Assembly (NCBI GenBank): GCA_963660435.1
Contig: CAVKYI010000007.1
Location: 17,571-81,570 of the forward strand
Direction of reading: 5' to 3'
Origin: Hallerella sp963660435
GTDB taxonomy: Bacteria; Fibrobacterota; Fibrobacteria; Fibrobacterales; Fibrobacteraceae
Length of the DNA stretch: 64,000 bases
Of this stretch, positions 15,664-23,583 are shown piece after piece. Position 1 is the first letter of the stretch; each line of letters opens with the position of its first letter. A model generated the notes under the pieces. That model was not told the DNA's origin. It did not search any database and was given only the letters and a program-made list of their open reading frames with translations. The translations under genes and the position numbers were made by a program.

Positions 15664-17080
15664 AGAACTGAAAGTACAGAAAGGGATTGTAGCTCTGCGT
15701 AAAAAGCGCAAGGACCGCAAAGGCGAACAGGGAAAAGGCTGTCACAAGACGCGGAACGCTTATCTTCTGGCACCAGTCATAGGCGCGAACCGGCGAAACA
15801 GCGTAAACAAGGGCAACCATCATGAACACGACAGAGGTCGGCGTGAAAATTTCCGCGGAAAGAATCGGGTTTGCTGGATTCACGGGCGAAAATCCGAGCA
15901 TCGCGCCCCACATCTTTCCCGCCGAAGAAAGATCGGGCGAACGAAAAAGAACCCATCCGAAGAGGACGATGACCTGCGTAAGAACGATCTGCGCGAGCCG
16001 CGGCAATTTCGCATACAACGCCCGCTTGCCATTTACGCGCTCGACAATCATGAAGAACGCGTGATAAAGTCCCCAGCAGATAAAGGTCATCGCCGCGCCA
16101 TGCCAAATTCCCGAAGCGAACATGACAAGGAACAGGTTCAGATAGGTACGTCGCCGCGAGACGCGATTTCCGCCAAGCGGAATGTAGAGATAGTCCTTTA
16201 GCCAGGTCGTCAGGGAAATATGCCACCGGCTCCAGAACTCGGAGATGCTCCCCGAGCGATACGGTCCGTTAAAATTTCGCGGAAAGTGGAAACCGAGCAT
16301 CAGCCCAAGCCCTACAGCCATGTCCGAATAGGCGGAAAAGTCAAAATAGATTTGCATCATGTAGGCGAAAGCTCCCCACCAGGCGTTTAGGACGCCGGGA
16401 CTATCCGCACCGAAGACTCGGTCCGCGATAATCCCGACCTGGTTCGCAATCAGGATTTTCTTCGCAAAGCCCAGGCAGAAATAAGTCATGCCGCGCATCC
16501 AGTTCTCCCAAGTGTGCGCCCGACTTTCCAGCTCCTCGGCAACCGTATTGTAACGGACTATCGGACCCGCGACTAACTGCGGAAAAAGGGAAACGTAGCA
16601 TGCGAACGTGGCGAAATTCCTGACCGGAGGCGCATCGCCGCGATACACGTCGATCGTATAACTCATCGCCTGGAACGTATAAAAGGAAATTCCCACCGGC
16701 AGGAGTACGCGCAAGACGGAAAACGGTTCCAGTCCAAACATCTGCACGAGCAGGTTCACGCCGCCCATCGCAAACATGTAATACTTGAAAAATCCAAGAG
16801 TTCCCAAGTTGACGATTACAGAAAGGACAAGCGAGAACCTTCGTCGCAAGTTCGATGCGTCAGGCAAGGAGATCTGTTTCCCGGCAATGTAGTTCACCCA
16901 TGTCGATCCGAACATCAGGAGAACGAGCCACGGTTCCATCCAGCCGTAAAAGATGTAGCTGAAGACGGTGATGAAAAAATTCAGCGTAGAATGCTTCGCA
17001 CGCCGCCAAAGAAGCAGATAGTATCCGGCAAAAAATACCGGCAAGAAATAGAAGAGAAAAACCTGCGAGGAAAAGACCAT
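15662..17080 (-). CDS. MBOAT family membrane-bound O-acyltransferase (AlgI/PatA-like)
   Basis: 472-residue polytopic inner membrane protein with about ten hydrophobic segments. The MBOAT signature is clear: WHGAAMTF with His327 and GLYHAFF with the family-invariant His340, preceded by the FWxRWHISLTTWL region. AlgI-type proteins pass acyl groups across the membrane to a periplasmic SGNH acetyltransferase, and such a partner is encoded at 13784-15226. The stop codon TAG uses the last two bases of the adjacent repeat element. The reading frame ends at the usual family length, so the element does not appear to have truncated it. Confidence 0.92.
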   Translation of the reverse strand: MVFSSQVFLFYFLPVFFAGYYLLLWRRAKHSTLNFFITVFSYIFYGWMEPWLVLLMFGSTWVNYIAGKQISLPDASNLRRRFSLVLSVIVNLGTLGFFKYYMFAMGGVNLLVQMFGLEPFSVLRVLLPVGISFYTFQAMSYTIDVYRGDAPPVRNFATFACYVSLFPQLVAGPIVRYNTVAEELESRAHTWENWMRGMTYFCLGFAKKILIANQVGIIADRVFGADSPGVLNAWWGAFAYMMQIYFDFSAYSDMAVGLGLMLGFHFPRNFNGPYRSGSISEFWSRWHISLTTWLKDYLYIPLGGNRVSRRRTYLNLFLVMFASGIWHGAAMTFICWGLYHAFFMIVERVNGKRALYAKLPRLAQIVLTQVIVLFGWVLFRSPDLSSAGKMWGAMLGFSPVNPANPILSAEIFTPTSVVFMMVALVYAVSPVRAYDWCQKISVPRLVTAFSLFAFAVLALFTQSYNPFLYFQF

Positions 17081-17083
17081 CGA

Positions 17084-17485
17084 CTATTTCGCATCCAGGA
17101 CTTCTACCGCGAGAAATCTTTCCGAATCATCGTCGAAATATTCGTCTTCCACGGCACCGTCGTAGTTTCCTTCTAGCGGAACGAGCTTTAACAGATGCCT
17201 GTCGCCCACGCGAAACGCCCGGACATTTCCTTTCGCCTTCGAAGACATCTTGTCCGTCACCTGCCCACGGGGCGTTAGCGGATTATAGACTCCCACGAGG
17301 ATTTCCTTGCCGTCGAACTTCCCTTCGACAACCTTCGTTACCTTATACTTGAGCACATACACATAGCTGTAAAGATCGTTGGGCGGCATCTTCCCGGCAA
17401 TTTCCGAAAGCTTTCCTTCGACGGTCATATTTTCCGCAAAGGCGAACAATGCGGAAAGAAGCAAGGCGACAATCATCTTTTTCAT
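17084..17485 (-). CDS. Small secreted protein of unknown function
   Basis: 133-residue protein with a signal peptide (cleavage probably after AFA near residue 17). The mature part is mostly beta-predicted: a tract around YVYVLKYKVTKVVEG, a central GQVTDKMSSKAKGN segment, and an acidic C-terminus rich in Asp/Glu. No known domain is recognised. GAGGT lies 5 nt before the ATG. It ends 3 nt before the MBOAT gene on the same strand, so it may be an accessory periplasmic factor of the O-acetylation system. That link rests on position only. Confidence 0.7.
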   Translation of the reverse strand: MKKMIVALLLSALFAFAENMTVEGKLSEIAGKMPPNDLYSYVYVLKYKVTKVVEGKFDGKEILVGVYNPLTPRGQVTDKMSSKAKGNVRAFRVGDRHLLKLVPLEGNYDGAVEDEYFDDDSERFLAVEVLDAK

Positions 17486-17529
17486 ACAAACCTCGATATG
17501 AAAAGTTAGAAAATTGGAATCCAGTCGAG

Positions 17530-17760
17530 AGAATGAAATGCGGAGAGTGAAGTGTGGAATGTGGAGAGTGCAGAGTGAAGAGTTGATAGTAGATAGTAGA
17601 TAGTTGATAGTTCGCTAAGCGGACCTGTAAAGGCTTGTACGATGAATGGTCATCCTGGAGCGGAGCACCGCGGAGCGATAGGATCCATAAGGCTCGGGTT
17701 GGATTCTATCGGTTCCTTTGGAACCTTCAGAATGACGGCAAATCGAAACCTCTAAAAAAG
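17530..17760 (+). repeat. Dispersed intergenic repeat, family 2, full copy
   Basis: Order of elements: purine-rich GTGGAGAGTG-type repeats, a 4-copy heptamer GATAGTW (17585-17612) unique to this copy, AGCGGACCTGTAAAGG, then GTCATCCTGGAGCG, AGCGATAGGATCC and ATAAGGCTCGG to GGATTCTATC. The same order occurs inverted at 35455-35660, and a shorter version lies at 15380-15500. It takes up much of the 478-nt gap 17486-17963; no gene is seen there. Confidence 0.65.
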
Positions 17761-17779
17761 CGTGGCCCTGGGGGTGGAT

Positions 17780-17832
17780 GCAAGGAAGGGGGACCTTGGC
17801 CTTCGCAACTCGGAAAGGTCCCCCTACCTTGC
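17780..17832 (+). other. Long stable hairpin of unknown role
   Basis: Outer arms GCAAGG/CCTTGC and inner arms GGGGGACCTT/AAGGTCCCCC, separated by a 2x2 internal loop, enclose a 17-nt loop. All 16 pairs are Watson-Crick. No T-tract follows, so it is not a simple terminator. It lies about 130 nt upstream of recG in a GC-rich stretch without an open reading frame that looks real. Confidence 0.5.
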
Positions 17833-17951
17833 CCCTCGCCGGGCAGGCGCTCCATTCGCCGAGAGGCGAAAAACGTTCGCTTGGCGACAAAATCCTAGGC
17901 GTGTAACGACGAAAGCCTTTCGGCTGAAAGAAACAGCCCGCTTCAAATTCC

Positions 17952-17957
17952 TATATT
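17952..17957 (+). promoter_or_regulatory. Candidate -10 element placing the start site on the recG ATG
   Basis: TATATT ends exactly 6 nt before the recG ATG, so +1 would coincide with the A of the start codon. No Shine-Dalgarno sequence and no good -35 box are present. Confidence 0.45.
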
Positions 17958-17963
17958 GACCCT

Positions 17964-20003
17964 ATGGATCTTTCTTCGCTTCCGGGACTTGGCCCCAAAA
18001 GGCTCAAGGCTCTCTTCGATTCCGGTATTCGTTCTGTCTCCGACTTGCTATACAACATCCCGCGTACATGGCTAGACAGGACGCGCCTAAATCGGATTTC
18101 AGAAAGTCATGTCGGAGAAAATGTCATTTTCACAGGAAGGATTGTCCGCGCAGGGCTTGTCCGAGGGAGGACATCCCGCTTCATCGCCGTTCTTGGCGAC
18201 GGTTCGGGCGAAGTAAGCCTTGTCTTTTTTCGCGCGGCAAGGCACTGGTCCAGCGCAATCACGGTAGGAACCCGCTGGTGCGTCATCGGAAAGCTCGGCG
18301 ACTTTCGCGGTCTCCAGCTCGTGCATCCCGAAATGCAGAGACTTTCCGAAGACGAAGAATTTTCCGGCGGAATCGAACCGGTTTACTCCATTACGGAAGC
18401 GGAACATGCGGCCAAGATCGAGCAGCGTTTTTTCCGAAATCTCTACGCAAGAATCCTTGCGATGCCGAATCTGTCCGTTCCAAACTCTCCGCCGAAAGAG
18501 CTTCTCGATTACATGGGGCTTTTGCCCGTCCTGGAAAATCTGAAACGCCTGCACCAGCCGAAAACTTTCGCCGAGGCGATGCAGGCTAGAATGCAGCTGA
18601 AAAAGCTGGAACTTCTGCCTTTCTGCCTGCGGATGAACATGCGCCGCCGAAGTCTCGTCACGAGAGGAAAGTCCAGGCAAATCGATCCGCGAACAATCGA
18701 AGACGCAAAGCGCGCCCTGCCTTTCACCATGACACGCGGACAGGAAAGCGCCATTTCCCAGATCAGCGAAGGTCTCCGCGGCAAGAAGCAGTTCCACGCC
18801 CTGCTGCAGGGAGACGTCGGCAGCGGAAAGACCGTCATCGCCATGCTTTCCATGCTTGCGGTCGCGAAAAGCGGAGAGCAGTGCGCTCTCATGGCCCCGA
18901 CAGACATACTCGCGAGGCAGCACTACAAGGATCTCAAGCCATTTTTCGACGCAGCGGGAATTCGGACCGCGCTTCTCCTCGGCGCATGCAGCGGCACGGA
19001 AAAGAAAACGATATCCGGGGAACTGCAAATGGGAATGACACAAGTGGTCATCGGGACTCACGCGCTTTTTTCCAAGGACGTTCTCTTTCGAAACCTGACC
19101 TTTGTCGTCATCGACGAACAGCACCGCTTTGGCGTAAACCAACGCGAGGCGCTTCTCGCCAAGGGGCACTATCCCGACCTGCTCGTGATGAGCGCGACCC
19201 CCATACCGCGCAGTCTTGCCATGACTCTCTACGGAGATCTCGCGCCGATTGTCCTAAAGGAAAAGCCCGCCGGACGAAAGCCCGTCAAGACGCGCCTGGT
19301 CTCTCCGGAAAGGCGCGAAGACATGAAAAGATTCCTGCTCCGCGAGGTGCAAAACGGAAACCGCTGCTACTGGGTCGTCAGCCGCGTGGAACTCGACGAA
19401 GAGGGAACGGCAAGAAGCGCCGACGAAGTTGCCGACGAACTCTCGAACTTTTCAACGGCCTGGAAAGTCGGAACGATTCACGGCCAGATGGACGAAACGG
19501 AACGCGACAGGATCCTCGGAGAATTCGCCCAGGGAAAGCTCCAGGTACTGGTCGCGACGACCGTTATCGAAGTCGGCGTAAACGTTCCCGAAGCGAATCT
19601 GATGGTTATCGAGAATCCGGACCGGTTCGGACTTGCCCAATTGCACCAGCTTCGCGGACGCGTTGGACGCGGGAGCAAGGAAGCATGGTGCTTCCTGATC
19701 GTTTCGGAAAGCAATCCCGCCCACGAAAGACTGTCGCGCTTCGCTTCTACCGAAGACGGATTCGAAATCGCGGAAATGGACATGCAGGAACGCGGAGCGG
19801 GCAACCTGGAAGGTTCCGAGCAAAGCGGAGCCTGGGTGTTCCGCTGGTTCGACTGGATCCACGACAAGGACCTTATTCAAAGAATGCTCGACGTCGCCGA
19901 GGAGATTCTCGACAACAAGCCGAACTTCTCGCGAGAAGTCCAGGAAAAAATTCAAAGTTGGTACGCGACGCTTCCACAGGGAAACGCCGACGGCGTGCAC
20001 TAG
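17964..20003 (+). CDS. recG: ATP-dependent DNA helicase RecG
   Basis: 679-residue branch-migrating helicase that reverses stalled forks and processes Holliday junctions. The N-terminal wedge/OB domain (about 1-230; helix-hairpin-helix-like LPGLGPKRLKALFD at the start) is followed by two RecA-like domains: Walker A GDVGSGKT with Lys289, the DEQH box in VVIDEQHRFG, and the QLRGRVGRG motif near 565. Length matches the family (about 690). Its stop codon shares the palindrome CTAG with the stop of the opposing gene. It is transcribed alone and probably starts as a leaderless mRNA. Confidence 0.97.
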   Translation: MDLSSLPGLGPKRLKALFDSGIRSVSDLLYNIPRTWLDRTRLNRISESHVGENVIFTGRIVRAGLVRGRTSRFIAVLGDGSGEVSLVFFRAARHWSSAITVGTRWCVIGKLGDFRGLQLVHPEMQRLSEDEEFSGGIEPVYSITEAEHAAKIEQRFFRNLYARILAMPNLSVPNSPPKELLDYMGLLPVLENLKRLHQPKTFAEAMQARMQLKKLELLPFCLRMNMRRRSLVTRGKSRQIDPRTIEDAKRALPFTMTRGQESAISQISEGLRGKKQFHALLQGDVGSGKTVIAMLSMLAVAKSGEQCALMAPTDILARQHYKDLKPFFDAAGIRTALLLGACSGTEKKTISGELQMGMTQVVIGTHALFSKDVLFRNLTFVVIDEQHRFGVNQREALLAKGHYPDLLVMSATPIPRSLAMTLYGDLAPIVLKEKPAGRKPVKTRLVSPERREDMKRFLLREVQNGNRCYWVVSRVELDEEGTARSADEVADELSNFSTAWKVGTIHGQMDETERDRILGEFAQGKLQVLVATTVIEVGVNVPEANLMVIENPDRFGLAQLHQLRGRVGRGSKEAWCFLIVSESNPAHERLSRFASTEDGFEIAEMDMQERGAGNLEGSEQSGAWVFRWFDWIHDKDLIQRMLDVAEEILDNKPNFSREVQEKIQSWYATLPQGNADGVH

Positions 20004-20764
20004 ATGGTCCGCATCGCAATGCCCAGAACGACAAGCCCAAGCGCAATCGCGGAAAGAACCAGTTCGACAAACGCAATCCTTCGAAGCGCAGGAGAAAAGG
20101 CGAAAACCTTTTCTCCATTCGGCAAGCGCTTTCGGCGATAGGTCCAGTTCAGTCCGGCGATAAAGGAAAGACAGGCGCAAAATCCGGAAACAAGGAGCGC
20201 ATACAGATAGTCCTTGCAGTCAAGGAAAAGAAAATTTCCCAAATCGAGGACAAGCGACAGGACGGTGCCGAAAAAGGCGAGAATGACGCTCGAAATTCCG
20301 ACAGCGACCGGTTTGCGGAGAACTTCCACGCGTTCGTCGAAAAAGCGTTTCAAGTCCTCTTCCGAATAGACCTTGCCGTGCGATTCGAGAATCTTCTGCG
20401 CGAGGATGATGTTTTCCGGATTCCACTCGTCCTGTTTCTGCAAGATATCGAGAAGTTCCTCGTCGGAGAAGTTTCCGAGCATTTCCATGCTGATTTCGTC
20501 CGCATTCGATACTCCGGCGCGAACTCCCGCTTCGAGAATTCGGCGCGCCCGTTCGATGTCCTTCGCGTGGACCTTCACGATGCAGGAATCCGCCCCGCGG
20601 TTCTGGAAGTCCAGTCCCAGCGGATCCCCGCCCATGTTCGCATCGTTTACCAGGTTCGCCTCGATAGCGTTTTCCCCGAGCAGGGCGACCAGCGCTTTCG
20701 CCTCGTCAAGAGAGCCAAACGTTTCAAGCGTCATCCATTCGAGCATTTCGCCTTGTTCAGACAT
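20000..20764 (-). CDS. DUF2007-like membrane protein
   Basis: 254-residue protein. Residues about 8-82 resemble the DUF2007 (putative prokaryotic signal-transducing) fold: a ferredoxin-like pattern ending in VKVHAKDIERARRIL. A soluble helical linker (about 90-150) contains FSDEELLDILQKQ, and three to four transmembrane helices occupy about 152-250. Function is unknown in the family. It overlaps the kinase gene upstream by 8 nt and is the last gene of the long minus-strand operon. It meets recG tail to tail, with the two TAG stops overlapping in CTAG. Confidence 0.75.
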   Translation of the reverse strand: MSEQGEMLEWMTLETFGSLDEAKALVALLGENAIEANLVNDANMGGDPLGLDFQNRGADSCIVKVHAKDIERARRILEAGVRAGVSNADEISMEMLGNFSDEELLDILQKQDEWNPENIILAQKILESHGKVYSEEDLKRFFDERVEVLRKPVAVGISSVILAFFGTVLSLVLDLGNFLFLDCKDYLYALLVSGFCACLSFIAGLNWTYRRKRLPNGEKVFAFSPALRRIAFVELVLSAIALGLVVLGIAMRTI

Positions 20765-21725
20765 TCTTCATCTCCTCGCGAATCCGTTTCCAACCGTCTT
20801 CGGGAATCTGGGCCCCGACAACCTGGACGACCTCGTTTGCGACAAGGCTTCCGAGCATTCCGGAGCGTTCCATCGAATAATCGGACAGAAGCCCGTAGAG
20901 AAATCCCGAAGCCCACAGGTCACCGGCTCCCGTCGTATCGACAGCCTTCGCGTCGCCCGACTTCACCCGGAACACTTCGCCGTTCGAAGCGATAAGCGCC
21001 CCGCGCGCACCGAGTTTCACCACAGCCACCTCGCAAATTTCGGAAAGCCTTGAAAGCGCGGCTTCATCCGAAACGCCGGTAAAGGCTTTCGCCTCGTCCT
21101 CGTTCGCAATAAGGATATCGATTTCCCTTTCGGAAAGTAGCCGTTCGAAAAGAGCGCGACAATCGTTCACCACGCCAAACGAGCCGAAATCGAGAGCGGT
21201 CCTTGCCCCGAACCGGTGCGCCATCCGCACGGCCTTCACAAAGCATTCCTCGCTATAGGCCCTGTAGCCTTCCAGGTAAAGAATCCCGACATCGTCAAAA
21301 AGTTCCGGAGAAATTTCCGTAGCGAAGAATTCGTTCGAAGCGCCGAGAAAAGTAAACATCGTTCGCTCCGCATCCGGAGTAATCGCGGAAAGGACCGTTC
21401 CCGTGGGCACGGAAGATTTCGTCATCCGGTTTTCCACGCCGCATTTTTCGAGATGCCGCGCAAAGAGTTCGCCGAGTTTGTCGTTTCCGACCTTCGATAC
21501 AAAGGACGCGCGTCCTCCGAGTCTTGCCACCCCGACAACCGTGTTGCAGGCGGCGCCTCCCGGTACGATTTGCGGATTTTCGACCCGGGCAAGCAGCTTT
21601 CGCATCGTCGCGTCATCGACAGGGTTCATGCCGCCCTTCGAGACTCCGGCCTTGCAAATCCAGCCATCATCGACATTTACAAGCTGATCGACCAGCGCGG
21701 CACCGAAACCTAAAACCCTTTTCAT
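20757..21725 (-). CDS. PfkB-family sugar/nucleoside kinase (adenosine kinase-like)
   Basis: 322-residue ribokinase-superfamily enzyme. It shows the N-terminal PGGAACNTVVGVARLGG motif (about 55-70) and the catalytic DTTGAGD motif with Asp269 as base. The pattern GNDKLGELF, a TMFTFLGAS segment and the DTTGAGDLWASGFL ending are closest to bacterial adenosine kinase-like PfkB proteins, but the substrate cannot be fixed from sequence. It starts 9 nt after the rhomboid gene ends and overlaps the DUF2007-like gene. Confidence 0.88.
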   Translation of the reverse strand: MKRVLGFGAALVDQLVNVDDGWICKAGVSKGGMNPVDDATMRKLLARVENPQIVPGGAACNTVVGVARLGGRASFVSKVGNDKLGELFARHLEKCGVENRMTKSSVPTGTVLSAITPDAERTMFTFLGASNEFFATEISPELFDDVGILYLEGYRAYSEECFVKAVRMAHRFGARTALDFGSFGVVNDCRALFERLLSEREIDILIANEDEAKAFTGVSDEAALSRLSEICEVAVVKLGARGALIASNGEVFRVKSGDAKAVDTTGAGDLWASGFLYGLLSDYSMERSGMLGSLVANEVVQVVGAQIPEDGWKRIREEMKNV

Positions 21726-21734
21726 GGAAAACCC

Positions 21735-22559
21735 TTAAAAACGCCGACCGTTACGACGGGCGCTTTCCCTGATTAAAAATGACCTTTCCGATTCCGAAAG
21801 CGAAGCGATTCCTCTTTCGCTCACTTTCTTGAGAATCGCGTTCAATTCCTTTTCGCTGTCCAGGTAGCGCACTTCCCCTTCAAGAGGTTCCGCATCGCGT
21901 TTCGACTTTTCGCGACGACGGTCCGAAAGATTGCCGCGCAATCTGTCCCAGACGCGATTTTCGAAAAGATACATGCAGAGGAAACCGGAAAGTATGCCCC
22001 CCAGATGGGTGAAATGGGCAACCGTATCGCCGGAATTTGCAAAAAGGACGTCCAGAGCGACAAAGACCCAGATGGCGTGCCTTATCCGCATCGGCACGAC
22101 AAAGAAGAGCAGGATCATCCTGTTCGGAAATAGCTTCGCGTAGGCGACAAAGACGCCCATCAGCGCACCGGAAGCTCCGATGATGAATGCCATCGGGGAC
22201 ATCGCGCCGAACAGATAGAACGGAATGCTGAAAACCCCCGCAAACACGGCGCTGAAAAGATACAGAATCCAGAAGCGGCGAAATCCGATTTCCAGGGCGA
22301 CATCGTCTCCGAACATCCAGAGGGCGAGCATGTTAAACAGAAAATGCCAGGCGTTCACGTGCAGGAAGGCATAGGTTACAAAGCGCCAGACATCCGCATA
22401 GGCGACAGGAATCAGCGCTCCGTAGCCTAGAAACAGAGATTCGATCCCGTCCAGCCCGAAAAGATTCGAGAGAAAGCATATCGCAAAGACAACCGCATTG
22501 ATCGAAAGCAGAACGCGAATCGGCGACGAAAGCTCTCTAAATGGTTTCAAACCGAACAT
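21735..22559 (-). CDS. Rhomboid family intramembrane serine protease
   Basis: 274-residue inner membrane protease with six hydrophobic segments in residues about 15-200. The catalytic dyad is visible: Ser130 in GASGAL and His185 in THLGGILSG. The WRFVTYAFLH segment and the NMLALWMFG segment correspond to the L1 region and helix 2. A cytosolic tail of about 70 charged residues follows. The first 23 nt overlap the end of coaD. The substrate is unknown. Confidence 0.92.
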   Translation of the reverse strand: MFGLKPFRELSSPIRVLLSINAVVFAICFLSNLFGLDGIESLFLGYGALIPVAYADVWRFVTYAFLHVNAWHFLFNMLALWMFGDDVALEIGFRRFWILYLFSAVFAGVFSIPFYLFGAMSPMAFIIGASGALMGVFVAYAKLFPNRMILLFFVVPMRIRHAIWVFVALDVLFANSGDTVAHFTHLGGILSGFLCMYLFENRVWDRLRGNLSDRRREKSKRDAEPLEGEVRYLDSEKELNAILKKVSERGIASLSESERSFLIRESARRNGRRF

Positions 22560-23040
22560 CGGACAAGTCTCCGTTGCGTAAATCGTTGAGGATGGAAGCG
22601 GGGATCATTTTCGAAACGTCGCCGCCAAAGGAAAGAATTTCTCGCACAACCGAACTCGAAATCGATGCGTATTCCGGCGCGACCGGGAGAAAAACCGTTT
22701 CTACCCGAGAATTCAACAACTGGTTGTTCCAGGCGAGATTTCGCTCCGCATCGAATTCGAAAGCGGACCTGATTCCACGAACCAGGAAATTCGCTCCGAC
22801 CTTTTCCAGGTAATCGACAGTCAAGCCTTCGAAGGAATCCACGGAGACATTCGGCATCGCTTCGAGAGCCCTCTCTATCAGGTGAACTCGTCTTTCGAGA
22901 GGAAGAAGCGGATGCTTGCGCCGATTTACGCCCACCAGCACGGTTACCGAATCAAAAAGCGAGGAAGCCTTTTGCACGATGTCGAAGTGCGCGAGCGTGA
23001 AAGGGTCAAACGAACCGGCTAGAACGGCTTTACGATTCAT
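22537..23040 (-). CDS. coaD: Phosphopantetheine adenylyltransferase
   Basis: 167-residue enzyme that makes dephospho-CoA from 4'-phosphopantetheine and ATP. Signatures are GSFDPFTLAH (residues 9-18) and ISSSVVRE near the C-terminus, with VRGIR in the middle. The family usually has TxGH; here Leu-Ala replaces the two middle positions, but the His is kept. It starts 9 nt after the rsmD stop and overlaps the rhomboid gene. Pairing with rsmD is common in bacteria. Confidence 0.96.
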   Translation of the reverse strand: MNRKAVLAGSFDPFTLAHFDIVQKASSLFDSVTVLVGVNRRKHPLLPLERRVHLIERALEAMPNVSVDSFEGLTVDYLEKVGANFLVRGIRSAFEFDAERNLAWNNQLLNSRVETVFLPVAPEYASISSSVVREILSFGGDVSKMIPASILNDLRNGDLSDVRFETI

Positions 23041-23049
23041 GTTCCAAAT

Positions 23050-23583
23050 CTACAAAGTTGCATGGAAAAAGACGAGAGAGCTTTCGCCGTAAGAGCGTAT
23101 TCGCCCAAGCCTTGCCCATTCCGGAACGTTCCGGGACGGAACTTCAAAGACCGCGATTCCCGACGAGGCAAGCAAATCGAGAAACGGTCGCAGATCGGGA
23201 TAGGCCTCCGTGAAGGGAGGATCCGCGTAGATAAAGTCAAAGCGTTCGTTCGCGACGCGCGCCTTCTCCAGAAATTTCGACACGTCTGTCGTATGCAGGC
23301 GAAGAGACTCCGAAATTCCAAGTGACCGATACGACGCTTCGAGGGAACGCGCCTGGGAAAGATTCTTTTCGACGGCGACAACCGACTTCGCTCCGCGGCT
23401 GAGAAACTCGATGCCGACGATTCCCGATCCCGCAAAAAGATCGAGCACGCGAAAATCCGAGACATCCTGCAAAATGTTAAAAAGAGCCTCGCGCGCCATC
23501 GCTCCGGTCGGGCGCGTCTTCGAAGTTCGCGGAGAAGCGACAAGGCGACCGCGAAAGATTCCACCGGTAATTCGGATTGGCAT
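23050..23583 (-). CDS. rsmD: 16S rRNA (guanine(966)-N2)-methyltransferase
   Basis: 177-residue SAM-dependent methyltransferase of the RsmD family. It has the N-terminal RITGGIFRGR, the SAM-binding VLDLFAGSGIVGIE motif and the catalytic ADPPF motif near residue 120. It modifies G966 of 16S rRNA. Its last nucleotide and the next gene are close (9 nt), and its first base is shared with the end of the PilN/O-like gene, so it is part of the long operon. Confidence 0.95.
   Translation of the reverse strand: MPIRITGGIFRGRLVASPRTSKTRPTGAMAREALFNILQDVSDFRVLDLFAGSGIVGIEFLSRGAKSVVAVEKNLSQARSLEASYRSLGISESLRLHTTDVSKFLEKARVANERFDFIYADPPFTEAYPDLRPFLDLLASSGIAVFEVPSRNVPEWARLGRIRSYGESSLVFFHATL

Noticed and set aside
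17530..17612. Possible CRISPR-like array in the purine-rich repeats
   Set aside because: The units are 7-10 nt with no regular spacers and no cas genes nearby; they are simple tandem repeats.
23041..23052. TAGATT 6 nt before coaD as another leaderless promoter
   Set aside because: The TAG is the rsmD stop codon and the genes are 9 nt apart in a tight operon, so the match is probably chance.
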